A stretch of DNA of 64,000 nucleotides, from the NCBI RefSeq assembly GCF_014650695.1, contig NZ_BMVL01000002.1, positions 701,416-765,415 of the forward strand. The letters run 5' to 3'. The position numbers were made by a program, and so were the translations under genes. The stretch's first letter is position 1, and each line of letters opens with the position of its first letter. This document shows positions 7,996 through 15,531 of this stretch, in pieces. Source of the DNA: Streptomyces avidinii (GTDB lineage: Bacteria > Actinomycetota > Actinomycetes > Streptomycetales > Streptomycetaceae). Under the pieces are notes generated by a model. The model worked only from the letters and a program-made list of their open reading frames with translations. It searched no databases and was not told where the DNA came from.

Positions 7996-8892
7996 ATGGA
8001 GAACCCTCTGCACGGGCTGCCCGCGCCACCCGCCCTCGGCGCCGCCGCCCTGCCCCCCGGGACCTACGCGGGGCAGGTGGTCCTCGTGACCGGCGGCGGC
8101 ACCGGGCTGGGCAAGGCCATAGCGGCCGAGTTCGCCCGGCTCGGCGCCGACGTGGTGATCGCGAGCCGGCGCGCCGAGCAGCTCAAGGCGGCGCGCGAGG
8201 AGCTGGCGGCCGTACCCGGCGCGGGCCGGGTGTCGGCCGCCGTCTGCGACATCCGGGACCCCGAGCGGGTCGCCGAGGTCTTCGACGCCGCGCAGGCGGC
8301 CTTCGGTCTGCCGGACGTGCTGGTCAACAACGCGGCCGCGAACTTCCCCTCCCCGGCGGAGGACCTGTCCCCGAACGCCTGGCGGGCGGTGGTCGACATC
8401 ACCCTGACCGGCACCTGGTTCATGACCCGCGAATTCGGCCGCCGGCACCTCACCGCCGGCACCCCCGGCTCGATCGTGAACATCGGCGCTTCGTACGCCT
8501 GGACGGGCGGCCCGGGGTTCGCCCACAGCTCCGCCGCCAAGGCCGGGGTGAAGAACCTGGTGGAGACGCTCGCGGTCGAGTGGGGTCCGTACGGCATCCA
8601 GATCAACGGGCTCGTCCCCGGGCTCGTCCCGCACGCGGACATGACCGAGGACATCCGGGACGGCCTGGAGCGCGCAGCGCCCGACGCGAAGGACGCCCGG
8701 CAGCCCGCGCTGCGGGTCGGCGCGCCGCGCGAACTGGGCTGGGCCGCCACCTTCCTGGCCTCGCCGTACGCCCGGTTCATCACCGGGCACACGCTGGTCG
8801 TGGACGGGGCGAACTGGCAGCGCCGGTCGGTGGTCAACCCCGAGGTGGTCCCGGTCCGTACCCAGCTGGGCCGCGGCCCGTTCGCTTCGTAG
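7996..8892 (+). CDS. short-chain dehydrogenase/reductase (2,4-dienoyl-CoA reductase-like)
   Basis: 298 residues with the SDR core: cofactor loop VTGGGTGLGKAI (about 34-45), DVLVNNAAAN, and a catalytic region IGASYAWTGGPGFAHSSAAKAGVKNLVETLAVEW in which the usual YxxxK Tyr is replaced (HSSAAK). Loss of that Tyr is the typical state of 2,4-dienoyl-CoA reductase-like SDRs, supporting a role in unsaturated acyl-CoA metabolism rather than a classical alcohol dehydrogenase. No Shine-Dalgarno is visible before ATG 7996, so the start is less certain and translation may be leaderless. Confidence 0.82.
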   Translation: MENPLHGLPAPPALGAAALPPGTYAGQVVLVTGGGTGLGKAIAAEFARLGADVVIASRRAEQLKAAREELAAVPGAGRVSAAVCDIRDPERVAEVFDAAQAAFGLPDVLVNNAAANFPSPAEDLSPNAWRAVVDITLTGTWFMTREFGRRHLTAGTPGSIVNIGASYAWTGGPGFAHSSAAKAGVKNLVETLAVEWGPYGIQINGLVPGLVPHADMTEDIRDGLERAAPDAKDARQPALRVGAPRELGWAATFLASPYARFITGHTLVVDGANWQRRSVVNPEVVPVRTQLGRGPFAS

Positions 8893-8945
8893 GCCGGCGC
8901 CGAGGCCCTTCCCTTCCGGATCCTGCCGGGCATCGGCTACGGTCC

Positions 8946-9659
8946 ATGGCTGTGAACCGTACCGAGCGCCTGTACGCCCTGGTGGAGGAGTTACGTGCGG
9001 TCTCGCCCCGGCCGCGCAGCGCCCGGTGGCTCGCCGATCGCTTCGGCGTCAGCACCCGCACCATAGAGCGCGACCTCAGCGCTCTGCAGCAGTCGGGAGT
9101 GCCGCTCTACGCCGAACCGGGCCGCAGCGGCGGGTACGCGGTGGACAAGGACCACACCCTGCCTCCCCTGACCATCACCCCGGCGGAGGCGGCGGCCCTG
9201 GCCGTCGCCCTGCACGGGCTGTCCGGTACCCCCTTCGCCGCGGACGCCCGCTCGGCGCTGCACAAGGTGTTCGCCGTCATGCCGCAGCGCGACCGGCACG
9301 CGGCGCGCGATCTCGCCGCCCGGGTACGGCTCGCCGCGCCCCCCGTTCGGCCGTCCGCGCTCCCGCACACCCTGCGCGTGGCGCTCTCGACCCGCCGGCT
9401 GCTGCACCTGCGTCATGCCGATGCCCAGGGACGGGTCACCGAGAGCACCGTCGAGCCCCTGGGCTTCCTCGGGGGCGACCACTGGTACCTCATCGGCTGG
9501 TGCCGGCTGCAATGCGCCGTACGGGACTTCCGCCTCGACCGCATCCATGCGGCGCGGGCACTGGAGGAAACGGCGGAGCCGCGTCCGGTGGACCTGTCCG
9601 AACTGGACACCCCCGGAAAGGATTTCGTCGCACTCGACGAACTCTATGGTTTCGCTTGA
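8946..9659 (+). CDS. WYL-domain (YafY-like) transcriptional regulator with a TTA codon
   Basis: 237 residues. A DeoR-type helix-turn-helix occupies about residues 5-58 (RSARWLADRFGVSTRTIERDLSALQQSGVPLYAEPGRSGGY); a C-terminal WYL domain carries GGDHWYLIGWCRLQCAVRDFRLDRI. WYL domains sense small ligands or nucleic acid and control transcription. Leu16 is encoded by TTA (8991-8993), the rare codon read by the bldA tRNA in Streptomyces, so expression is probably limited to late growth. It lies 53 bases after the SDR gene and 94 before a SnoaL-like gene, either of which it may control. Confidence 0.88.
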   Translation: MAVNRTERLYALVEELRAVSPRPRSARWLADRFGVSTRTIERDLSALQQSGVPLYAEPGRSGGYAVDKDHTLPPLTITPAEAAALAVALHGLSGTPFAADARSALHKVFAVMPQRDRHAARDLAARVRLAAPPVRPSALPHTLRVALSTRRLLHLRHADAQGRVTESTVEPLGFLGGDHWYLIGWCRLQCAVRDFRLDRIHAARALEETAEPRPVDLSELDTPGKDFVALDELYGFA

Positions 9660-9753
9660 GTCCCCTCCCGGAGGTCCAAACACCGACAGGGGGCTGTCGC
9701 CGACGGCCCGGAGGCTGGGTGACCACGAACCGACCATGGAAGGCACCGCGCCC

Positions 9754-10185
9754 ATGTCTGTGACGACGACCCCCGCCATCGATTCCGCACCGCTGACCCG
9801 GGAGGCCGGCACCCGGCTGGTGGAGGGCTGGACGGCGCTCTGGAACGGAGACGTCGCCCTCGCCGAGCAGATCCTCGCCCCCGGCTTCCGGCTGCACTTC
9901 GCGGACGACTTCGACGGTACCGGCTCCGCCTACTCCTTCGGCCAGGAGGAACTGACGGCCTTCATCTCGGCCAACAGCCTTGCCCTCACCGGCCTGACGT
10001 TCGCCGCCGAATCCGCACCGCTGGTCGACACCGAGCGCGGCGAGATGGCCTGCCGGTGGACCGAGAGCCACGCCGACGGCGACGGAGAGGTCGCCGTCAA
10101 GAGCGGCATCGACATGTTCGCGGTCACCGACGGCCGGATCTCCGCCGTGTGGTCACTCACGGGCAACCGCCGCTTCGCCGCCTGA
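9754..10185 (+). CDS. SnoaL-like / NTF2-fold protein
   Basis: 143 residues with the NTF2-like alpha+beta pattern: TRLVEGWTALWNGDVALAEQILAPGFRLHFADDF at the N-terminus, later VKSGIDMFAVTDGRISAVWSLTGNRRF, the strand pair that closes the cone-shaped pocket in SnoaL-type proteins. Members are small cyclases, isomerases or binding proteins; no catalytic residues can be assigned. Start taken at ATG 9754, ten bases after GGAAGG; an in-frame ATG at 9736 is the alternative. It is cotranscribed in direction with the WYL regulator upstream. Confidence 0.7.
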   Translation: MSVTTTPAIDSAPLTREAGTRLVEGWTALWNGDVALAEQILAPGFRLHFADDFDGTGSAYSFGQEELTAFISANSLALTGLTFAAESAPLVDTERGEMACRWTESHADGDGEVAVKSGIDMFAVTDGRISAVWSLTGNRRFAA

Positions 10186-10228
10186 CCCGCACCGGAAGCG
10201 GCACCGGTAGGGTCCGCGGAGCGGCTCG

Positions 10229-10261
10229 CCTCCCCCGGGCCTCCCCCGGGCCTCCCCCGGG
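10229..10261. repeat. three tandem copies of an 11-bp unit
   Basis: CCTCCCCCGGG is repeated three times without change. GAGCGGC (10219-10225) and GCCGCTC (10261-10267) flank the array as an inverted repeat, so the array sits in the loop of a possible hairpin between the SnoaL-like gene and the next gene. Confidence 0.8.
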
Positions 10262-10297
10262 CCGCTCGTTGTCAGTGGCCGGTGCGAGGATCGGGGT

Positions 10298-11101
10298 ATG
10301 TCTCTCCCCGAACTGACCCTCGACCGCTGGCGGTCGCTCGACCTGGCCACCGCCGGACGCATCGCGCACGAGGCCGCCGCGCAGGTGGGCGGCCGGGTGG
10401 TGCTGCTCGACGTCGTCGAGCACCTGGGCGGTCCCCTGCACCGCGTGCGCATCGAGCGCGAGGGGCAGGAGTTCGCCCTGATACCCGGCGGGACGGTGCG
10501 GCTGGGGTTCGACCTGGACGCCTTCGTCCCGACGCCCGCGCAGAGCGCCGACTACGCGGAGAGTGCGGAGGAGGGGTACGGGTACGGGCGGCCCGACCTG
10601 AAGTCCTATCTCGCCGATGTGCTCAGCCCGCTGCGCACCGCGACGCTGGCCACCGTGTTCATGGCCGTGGCGGACGAGGCCCTGACCGAGTCCCCGGACG
10701 ACATGCCGGCGGCCCTCGCCGCGCGCGGGCTGCGCATGCCGGGCGCCGACGAGTGGGAGCACGCGTGCGGGGCCGGGGCCGGCACCCTGTTCCGCTGGGG
10801 GAACGAGTGCCCCCTGGACCAGCCGTCGTACGGGGGCAGCGGCGGCCCGCGACACGAATCGAACGCCTTCGGACTGCACATCGCCTACGACAGCTACCGC
10901 ACGGAGCTGAGCGGCGACCCGACCGCCGTGCACGGTGGTGACGGCGGCGAAGCCGTCTGCGGCGGATACGGCGACCTGCTCGGGTGGCTGCCGCTGGCCA
11001 CCGCCAACCGCAATCCGTACACGGCCGAGTTCACGTACGGGCCGGACGGCGTGGGCGTGTACGAGGAGTTCTCGACGCGGCCGGTGCTCAGCCTCCGCTG
11101 A
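10298..11101 (+). CDS. formylglycine-generating-enzyme-like (SUMF1-domain) protein
   Basis: 267 residues. The second half has marks of the sulfatase-modifying fold: LRMPGADEWEHACGAGAGTLFRWGNECPLD resembles the RLPTEAEWEYAARGG-YPWGN core, and ESNAFGLHIAYDSYRTELSG matches the N-x-FGLYDM-GNVWEW step; it ends FSTRPVLSLR where the family has RVLRGGSW. True sulfatase-activating enzymes bind copper through paired Cys near the C-terminus; I see only isolated Cys here, so catalysis is doubtful and a binding or other oxidoreductase role is possible. Its last 14 bases overlap the converging enoyl-CoA hydratase gene. Confidence 0.6.
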   Translation: MSLPELTLDRWRSLDLATAGRIAHEAAAQVGGRVVLLDVVEHLGGPLHRVRIEREGQEFALIPGGTVRLGFDLDAFVPTPAQSADYAESAEEGYGYGRPDLKSYLADVLSPLRTATLATVFMAVADEALTESPDDMPAALAARGLRMPGADEWEHACGAGAGTLFRWGNECPLDQPSYGGSGGPRHESNAFGLHIAYDSYRTELSGDPTAVHGGDGGEAVCGGYGDLLGWLPLATANRNPYTAEFTYGPDGVGVYEEFSTRPVLSLR

Positions 11102-11933
11102 AGCGCGGGGGCCGACGGGCCGCCTTGGCCGTGTAGCCCTCGCTGCAGTCCTCCGAGGTGAGAGTCAGGGCCGCGGTCATCGCCACCCGGTCCAGGGCCG
11201 CGGGGAGGGCGGCATCGGCGTAGGCGTCGATCGCGCGCTTGATGCCCTGGACTGCGAGGGGCCCGTTCGCGGCGATCTCCCGTGCCACGGCGCGCGCGGA
11301 GGACTCCAGGTCCTCGCCGGGGACGACCAGCTGGACCAGGTTGAGGCGCAGCGCCGTCGCGGCGTCGATGCGGCGGCCCGTCAGGGCCAGGTACTTGGCC
11401 CAGCCCGCACCCGCCTCGCGGGCGATGCGGAGGTCACCTCCCGCGTCCACCGCCACCCCCAGGCCGGCCTCCGGCAGCGCGAAGACGGCGTCCTCGGCCG
11501 CCACCCGGACGTCGGCCATCAGCGCCAGCTCGAAGCCGAAGCCGAGGCAGTAGCCCTGGACGGCGGCCACCACCGGCTGCGGGAGGCGGGCGAGGACCGC
11601 GAACCGCTCGTGCACCCAGCGGATGCCCTCGTAGTAGTTGCGGGTGCGCGCCGCCGGGGATCCGCCCGTGATGGCGCCCCCCGGGGCGGTCACGTCGATG
11701 CCCGCGCAGAAGGCCCGGCCCTCGGCCCGCAGCAGCACCGCCCGCACGGACGCGTCGAAGCGGATCCGGTCCGCGAGCAGGCCGAGCTGACGGGTGGACT
11801 CCCAGCTCCAGCCGTTGAGTTTGTCCGGACGGCACAGGGTGAGGACCGCGAGACCGTCGGCGACCTCCAGCCGGATGCGCTCCTCACCCTCCGCGATCTC
11901 CGTGGAGATGGTGTCGATCACTGTGTCCCGCAC
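11088..11933 (-). CDS. enoyl-CoA hydratase/isomerase family protein
   Basis: 281 residues of the crotonase superfamily: LCRPDKLNGWSWES, the oxyanion-hole segment LRAEGRAFCAGIDVTAPG, and AAVQGYCLGFGFELALMADVRVAAEDAVFALPEAGLGVAVDAGG. The usual hydratase Glu positions are only partly conserved, the second being an aspartate (VDAGGD), so hydration versus isomerisation cannot be decided. It would act on CoA esters in beta-oxidation or a similar pathway. It is a single gene with a perfect dyad, CTGACGA-A-TCGTCAG, about 30 bases upstream of its start. Confidence 0.87.
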   Translation of the reverse strand: MRDTVIDTISTEIAEGEERIRLEVADGLAVLTLCRPDKLNGWSWESTRQLGLLADRIRFDASVRAVLLRAEGRAFCAGIDVTAPGGAITGGSPAARTRNYYEGIRWVHERFAVLARLPQPVVAAVQGYCLGFGFELALMADVRVAAEDAVFALPEAGLGVAVDAGGDLRIAREAGAGWAKYLALTGRRIDAATALRLNLVQLVVPGEDLESSARAVAREIAANGPLAVQGIKRAIDAYADAALPAALDRVAMTAALTLTSEDCSEGYTAKAARRPPRFSGG

Positions 11934-11963
11934 CCCCGGCCCGATGGCTGACGACCTGACGAA

Positions 11964-11978
11964 CTGACGAATCGTCAG
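11964..11978 (-). promoter_or_regulatory. perfect CTGACGA/TCGTCAG operator-like dyad
   Basis: A 7+1+7 perfect palindrome lies between the enoyl-CoA hydratase start and the end of the PIG-L gene. Further partial TGACGA copies precede it (11948-11963). The layout fits a TetR-type operator controlling the hydratase gene; the regulator is not encoded nearby. Confidence 0.5.
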
Positions 11979-11993
11979 ACTAGGGGTGGCCGG

Positions 11994-12755
11994 TCAGCGG
12001 GGGAAGACCTCGAACGGCACGGCCGGACGACCGCCGAACCGCGCCGCCGCCTGCTGGGCGTTCCCGGTGAGGAAGGTACGGACGTACTCCTCGGGGTCCT
12101 GGTCCGTGAGCACCTCGATGTACGCCTTGTGCTCCAGCAGGGACTTCACCGAGCGCTCAAGCCCCGGGCCGGCGTCGGCCGCGTGCGTGGGCGTGCTGGA
12201 TCCGGCCACCGCGACCCAGCGCACGCCGTTCCACGGCTGCAGCCCCTGCTCGATGAGCTCGGGGAAGATCCAGCGGTTGCCGGCGTCACCGGCCGCGTCC
12301 AGCACGGCCCGGCCGACGGCCTTGTGGTCGGGGGTGTTCCAGTAGCCACCGCCCTGCGCACCGCCCCACGTGTCGCGGTGGTTGAGGGTGACGATCAGCT
12401 CGGGGCGGTGCCGCCGGATGGCCGCGGCGATGTCCCGGCGCAGGCCGAGTCCGTATTCGATGGCGCCGTCGTGGTAGTCCAGGAACTCCACCTCGGACAC
12501 GCCGACGACAGCGGCGCTCGCCCGCTGCTCCGCTTCGCGCAGCGGACCGCATTCGTCGGGGGCGATGCTGTCGATGCCGGCCTCGCCGCGCGTGGCGAGG
12601 AGGTAGACGACCTTCCGGCCCCCGTCCGTCCAGTCCGCGATCGCCGCGGCGCACCCGTACTCCAGGTCGTCGGGGTGCGCGACCACCGCGAGGGCGCGCG
12701 TCCAGTCGGTGGGCATGGGCTGCAAGGCGGGCTGCTGATCAGGTTGTTCGGTCAT
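11994..12755 (-). CDS. PIG-L / LmbE-family zinc deacetylase
   Basis: 253 residues. The zinc site is visible: AVVAHPDDLEYGCAAAI (AHPDD, about residues 26-30) and a distal HKA in NTPDHKAVGRAVLDA. Members remove acetyl or acyl groups from sugar amides, as in mycothiol biosynthesis (MshB) and antibiotic pathways; the substrate here is not known. The protein lacks the longer MshB insertions, so I leave it as a generic deacetylase. It is transcribed divergently from the metallo-beta-lactamase-fold gene, 18 bases away. Confidence 0.88.
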   Translation of the reverse strand: MTEQPDQQPALQPMPTDWTRALAVVAHPDDLEYGCAAAIADWTDGGRKVVYLLATRGEAGIDSIAPDECGPLREAEQRASAAVVGVSEVEFLDYHDGAIEYGLGLRRDIAAAIRRHRPELIVTLNHRDTWGGAQGGGYWNTPDHKAVGRAVLDAAGDAGNRWIFPELIEQGLQPWNGVRWVAVAGSSTPTHAADAGPGLERSVKSLLEHKAYIEVLTDQDPEEYVRTFLTGNAQQAAARFGGRPAVPFEVFPR

Positions 12756-12773
12756 GTCTCGCACAATAGGCGA

Positions 12774-13592
12774 ATGGACCGTCATGGGCAGGTGGTGGCG
12801 CTGCTCGACGCCACGGGGATCTTCTTCGAGCCGGCCCGTACCGCCTTTCCGGGGGCGGAGGAGGTCGCGTGGGCCCGGGCCGCGGAGCTGGATCCGGGGG
12901 CGTTCGGGCCCGACGGGGCGTGGGCACTGGATTTCCGGTACTTCGCGATCTCCCGGCCCGGCGGGCGCTGGGTGCTGGTGGACGCCGGGGTCGGCCCGGC
13001 CCGGTCCCCGGCCGCCGCGTGGGCCCCGGTGCCGGGGCGGCTGCCGGACGCACTCGCGGCCGCCGGTATCGCTCGGGCCGATGTGGAGGCCGTCGTGCTG
13101 ACCCACCTTCACGAGGACCACGCGGGGTGGTCGTCGGGGGACGACGGGCGGCCCTTCTTCCCGGCGGCCCGGTACGTCGTGCAGCGCGCGGAGGTGGCCG
13201 CGCTGCACCGGGCGGACCCGGTGTGGGACTGGACGGTGGCTCCGCTGCGTGCGAGCGGGCAGTTGCACGAGGTCGACGGCGCCCACCGGTTGGCGCCCGG
13301 CATCACCCTGTTGCCGACGCCAGGGCACACCCCGGGGCACCAGTCGGTGCTGGTGGATCAGGGGGAGGGAGCGCGGGACGTGGTCGTCACCGGGGACGTG
13401 CTGGTGCACGCGGTTCAGCTGGGCGACCCGGCGGTGCCGTACTCCCACGAGCGCGACCGGGACACCGCCCGCGCCTCCCGCCGGGCCCTGCTGGCGCGGG
13501 CGAGGGAGCGCGGCGCACTTCTCGCCACCGCACACCTGACCCGCGCCTTCGTCGAGCCGCCCCCGGAGACGACAGCGGGCCGGCGCCCCTGA
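12774..13592 (+). CDS. metallo-beta-lactamase-fold hydrolase
   Basis: 272 residues with the zinc motif LTHLHEDHAGW (HxHxDH, about residues 109-114), GHTPGHQSVL (metal His), GDVLVHAVQLGDP (metal Asp) and a late His in ATAHL. This is the arrangement of quorum-quenching lactonase and glyoxalase-like members. Substrate is unknown. The start codon is separated from the divergent PIG-L start by only 18 bases, so the two promoters must overlap coding sequence or the gene is leaderless. Its last 28 bases form the first copy of a 30-bp tandem repeat. Confidence 0.85.
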   Translation: MDRHGQVVALLDATGIFFEPARTAFPGAEEVAWARAAELDPGAFGPDGAWALDFRYFAISRPGGRWVLVDAGVGPARSPAAAWAPVPGRLPDALAAAGIARADVEAVVLTHLHEDHAGWSSGDDGRPFFPAARYVVQRAEVAALHRADPVWDWTVAPLRASGQLHEVDGAHRLAPGITLLPTPGHTPGHQSVLVDQGEGARDVVVTGDVLVHAVQLGDPAVPYSHERDRDTARASRRALLARARERGALLATAHLTRAFVEPPPETTAGRRP

Positions 13593-13624
13593 GCGGAGAC
13601 GACAGCGGGCCGGCGTCTCTGAGC
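13565..13624. repeat. 30-bp tandem duplication at the end of the MBL-fold gene
   Basis: Two adjacent 30-bp copies (13565-13594 and 13595-13624) differ at three positions (CCCCT versus TCTCT). The first copy contains the stop codon of the MBL-fold gene; the second forms one arm of the terminator. A recent slipped duplication is the simplest explanation. Confidence 0.8.
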
Positions 13625-13638
13625 GGGGACGCCGGCCC
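13607..13638 (+). terminator. intrinsic terminator after the MBL-fold gene
   Basis: An 11-bp perfect inverted repeat, GGGCCGGCGTC / GACGCCGGCCC, with a 10-base loop, between two converging genes; it may stop transcription from both sides. Confidence 0.75.
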
Positions 13639-13655
13639 GGCCGGTTGACGTGGGA

Positions 13656-15410
13656 TCAGCCGATCGGCCGCGGGGTCGCGTCGATCCCGGTGGCCGTCGC
13701 CCGGAACCAGACGGCCTTGCCGTCGGCGCCGACGGCGGACAGGTCGACCAGACCGTCGCGGTCGAAGTCGCCCGCGGAGACCAGCGTCGGGTAGGCCGCC
13801 CGGCCGAAGCCCGAGCCGATCTTCACGCGCAGCGCCGTTCCCCAGCTCCTGGGGTCGAGCTGCCCGGCGGCGTCCTTGGCGCCCTTCACGGCGAAGAGGT
13901 CGCCGGAGGCGTCGTCGCGCACCCACAGGTCGGCGGCGCCGTCACCGTCGGTGTCGCCCGGGACCAGGACCGCGACCGTGTCCCAGCCGCCGTCGCCGAC
14001 GAGGACCGGGGCGCCGTTCATGTCGAGGTAGCCGGAGCGGCTGCCCGTGTACGCCCAGAGCTTCGCACCCTGCTTGACCAGCAGGTCGGGCTCGCCGTCA
14101 CCGTTCAAGTCACCCGCGTCGGCGATGTCCTGGGCGTCCGACCAGTGATCGTTCCCCTGCGCCGGGTCGTCCTCGATGACGCTCAGGACGATGCCGTCGT
14201 GCGGACGGACGCTGCCGAGGCCGTTGTTGGGGAAGAGCCGGAGCTGCTTGGCCCCCAGCCCTTCGACCGACTCGAGCACCAGCAGGTCGTTGTATCCGTC
14301 CTCGCCCCAGTCCCCGCCGGCGGCGATGCGGCTGCCGGGGGCGAAGGACGCGCCGCCGTCGACCGGTGCGGCGAAGGTGCCGTCGGCCCGGCCGGCCGAG
14401 AAGCGGAGCCTGCCGTCGGGGTCCAGGGTCCACAGGTCGCGCAGACCGTCGCCGTTCAGGTCGCCGGCGGCGTCGCGGACTCCTCCGTTCCCGAGGGCCC
14501 AGAAGTGGTAGACGGCCTGGTCCGAGCGCCGCCCGGCCTTGTCGACGCTGTACGCGTAGAGCATGTGGGGACCGGAGCCGGTGGGCGTGATCACGGCGCT
14601 GGCGCCCGGCGCCACAGTGACCTCGCGCGGCTCGAACTCCGACCAGTACACGATCTTCTCGATGTTGGTGGCGCCACCGGTGCCGAACGTGAACGTGCCC
14701 GGGGTGCGGGCCTTGCCGGTGTTGGCGGGGGCGCCGTTCGAGGCGTCGGGGAACTCGGGTGAGCTGATCACCGGCGGCGCGGGGCGGCCGATGGTGGTCT
14801 CCAGCTTCGCGGTCGCCGGGGCGAAGCGCTTCCAGGCCGAGGCGTCGGACTCGTTCGCGGCGAACAGACCGACGGTGACGGAGGTCCGGGACTTGGCCGC
14901 GGCCTCCGTCACCAACGCGGTGGCGTCGAATTCGAGGTCGCCGGCCGCGCAGCCCTCACGGCCCTTGGCGTCCGTCACCGTCGCCAGCCGGACGGCCTTG
15001 GCGGGCTGGTTGTTCCACGTGGTCTTCGCCGAGACGGCGCCGACGCTCCACAGCTCCACCGGACGGCCCGTGCAGGACGCGGCCCCCGTGTTGGTGATCC
15101 GGAAGGTCGCCTTGGATACCGTGGCGCCCGCCAGCGCGGTGGTGTCCAGCCGGAGGTACGCGCGGGACAGCCCCTCGGTGCCGGCCTCGTTGCCGACGCG
15201 CAGGTCGCCGGCGGCGTTCCAGTAGGAGTGGTTCGGGTACTTCTTGGACACGCGCGTCCAGGCCTGTGCGCCGACGGGGGTCTCCCCCGCCCCCCCGGCG
15301 CTGACGGCCGGCGCGGCGACGGCGGCCGTCGCCGGTCCCGCCGCCACCCCGGCCACGGCCAGTCCGCCGGCCAGGGCCAGCGAGACGGCACTCGACATCC
15401 TTCTCAGCAT
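13656..15410 (-). CDS. secreted DNRLRE-like / FG-GAP (VCBS) repeat protein
   Basis: About 584 residues. A signal peptide (MLRRMSSAVSLALAGGLAVAGVAAGPATAAVA) leads into a DNRLRE-like beta-sandwich (LRLDTTALAGATVSKATFRITNTG...VELWSVGAVSAKTTWNNQPA), a linker, and a C-terminal run of FG-GAP repeats with calcium-type loops: DLNGDGLRDLWTLD, GDWGEDGYNDLLVLE, DLNGDGEPDLLVK, DTDGDGAADLWV and DFDRDGLVDLSAV. Such proteins form an extracellular beta-propeller; the role is unknown. ATG 15410 follows GGAG; an in-frame ATG at 15425, also with a good RBS, would add five residues. Confidence 0.82.
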   Translation of the reverse strand: MLRRMSSAVSLALAGGLAVAGVAAGPATAAVAAPAVSAGGAGETPVGAQAWTRVSKKYPNHSYWNAAGDLRVGNEAGTEGLSRAYLRLDTTALAGATVSKATFRITNTGAASCTGRPVELWSVGAVSAKTTWNNQPAKAVRLATVTDAKGREGCAAGDLEFDATALVTEAAAKSRTSVTVGLFAANESDASAWKRFAPATAKLETTIGRPAPPVISSPEFPDASNGAPANTGKARTPGTFTFGTGGATNIEKIVYWSEFEPREVTVAPGASAVITPTGSGPHMLYAYSVDKAGRRSDQAVYHFWALGNGGVRDAAGDLNGDGLRDLWTLDPDGRLRFSAGRADGTFAAPVDGGASFAPGSRIAAGGDWGEDGYNDLLVLESVEGLGAKQLRLFPNNGLGSVRPHDGIVLSVIEDDPAQGNDHWSDAQDIADAGDLNGDGEPDLLVKQGAKLWAYTGSRSGYLDMNGAPVLVGDGGWDTVAVLVPGDTDGDGAADLWVRDDASGDLFAVKGAKDAAGQLDPRSWGTALRVKIGSGFGRAAYPTLVSAGDFDRDGLVDLSAVGADGKAVWFRATATGIDATPRPIG

Positions 15411-15531
15411 GCACGCTCCACACATCGGTCGGTTCCTCGGGTGAGAGCACCCACCCTAACCGTGTGATCAACTTCTGCGGGAACGATTAATCGGGGGCCC
15501 CATCACACCCCTGACCTGCGCGGACCGCGAC

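Noticed and set aside
10229-10261. Tandem 11-bp repeats considered as a CRISPR-like array
   Set aside because: Units abut with no spacers; a simple tandem repeat.
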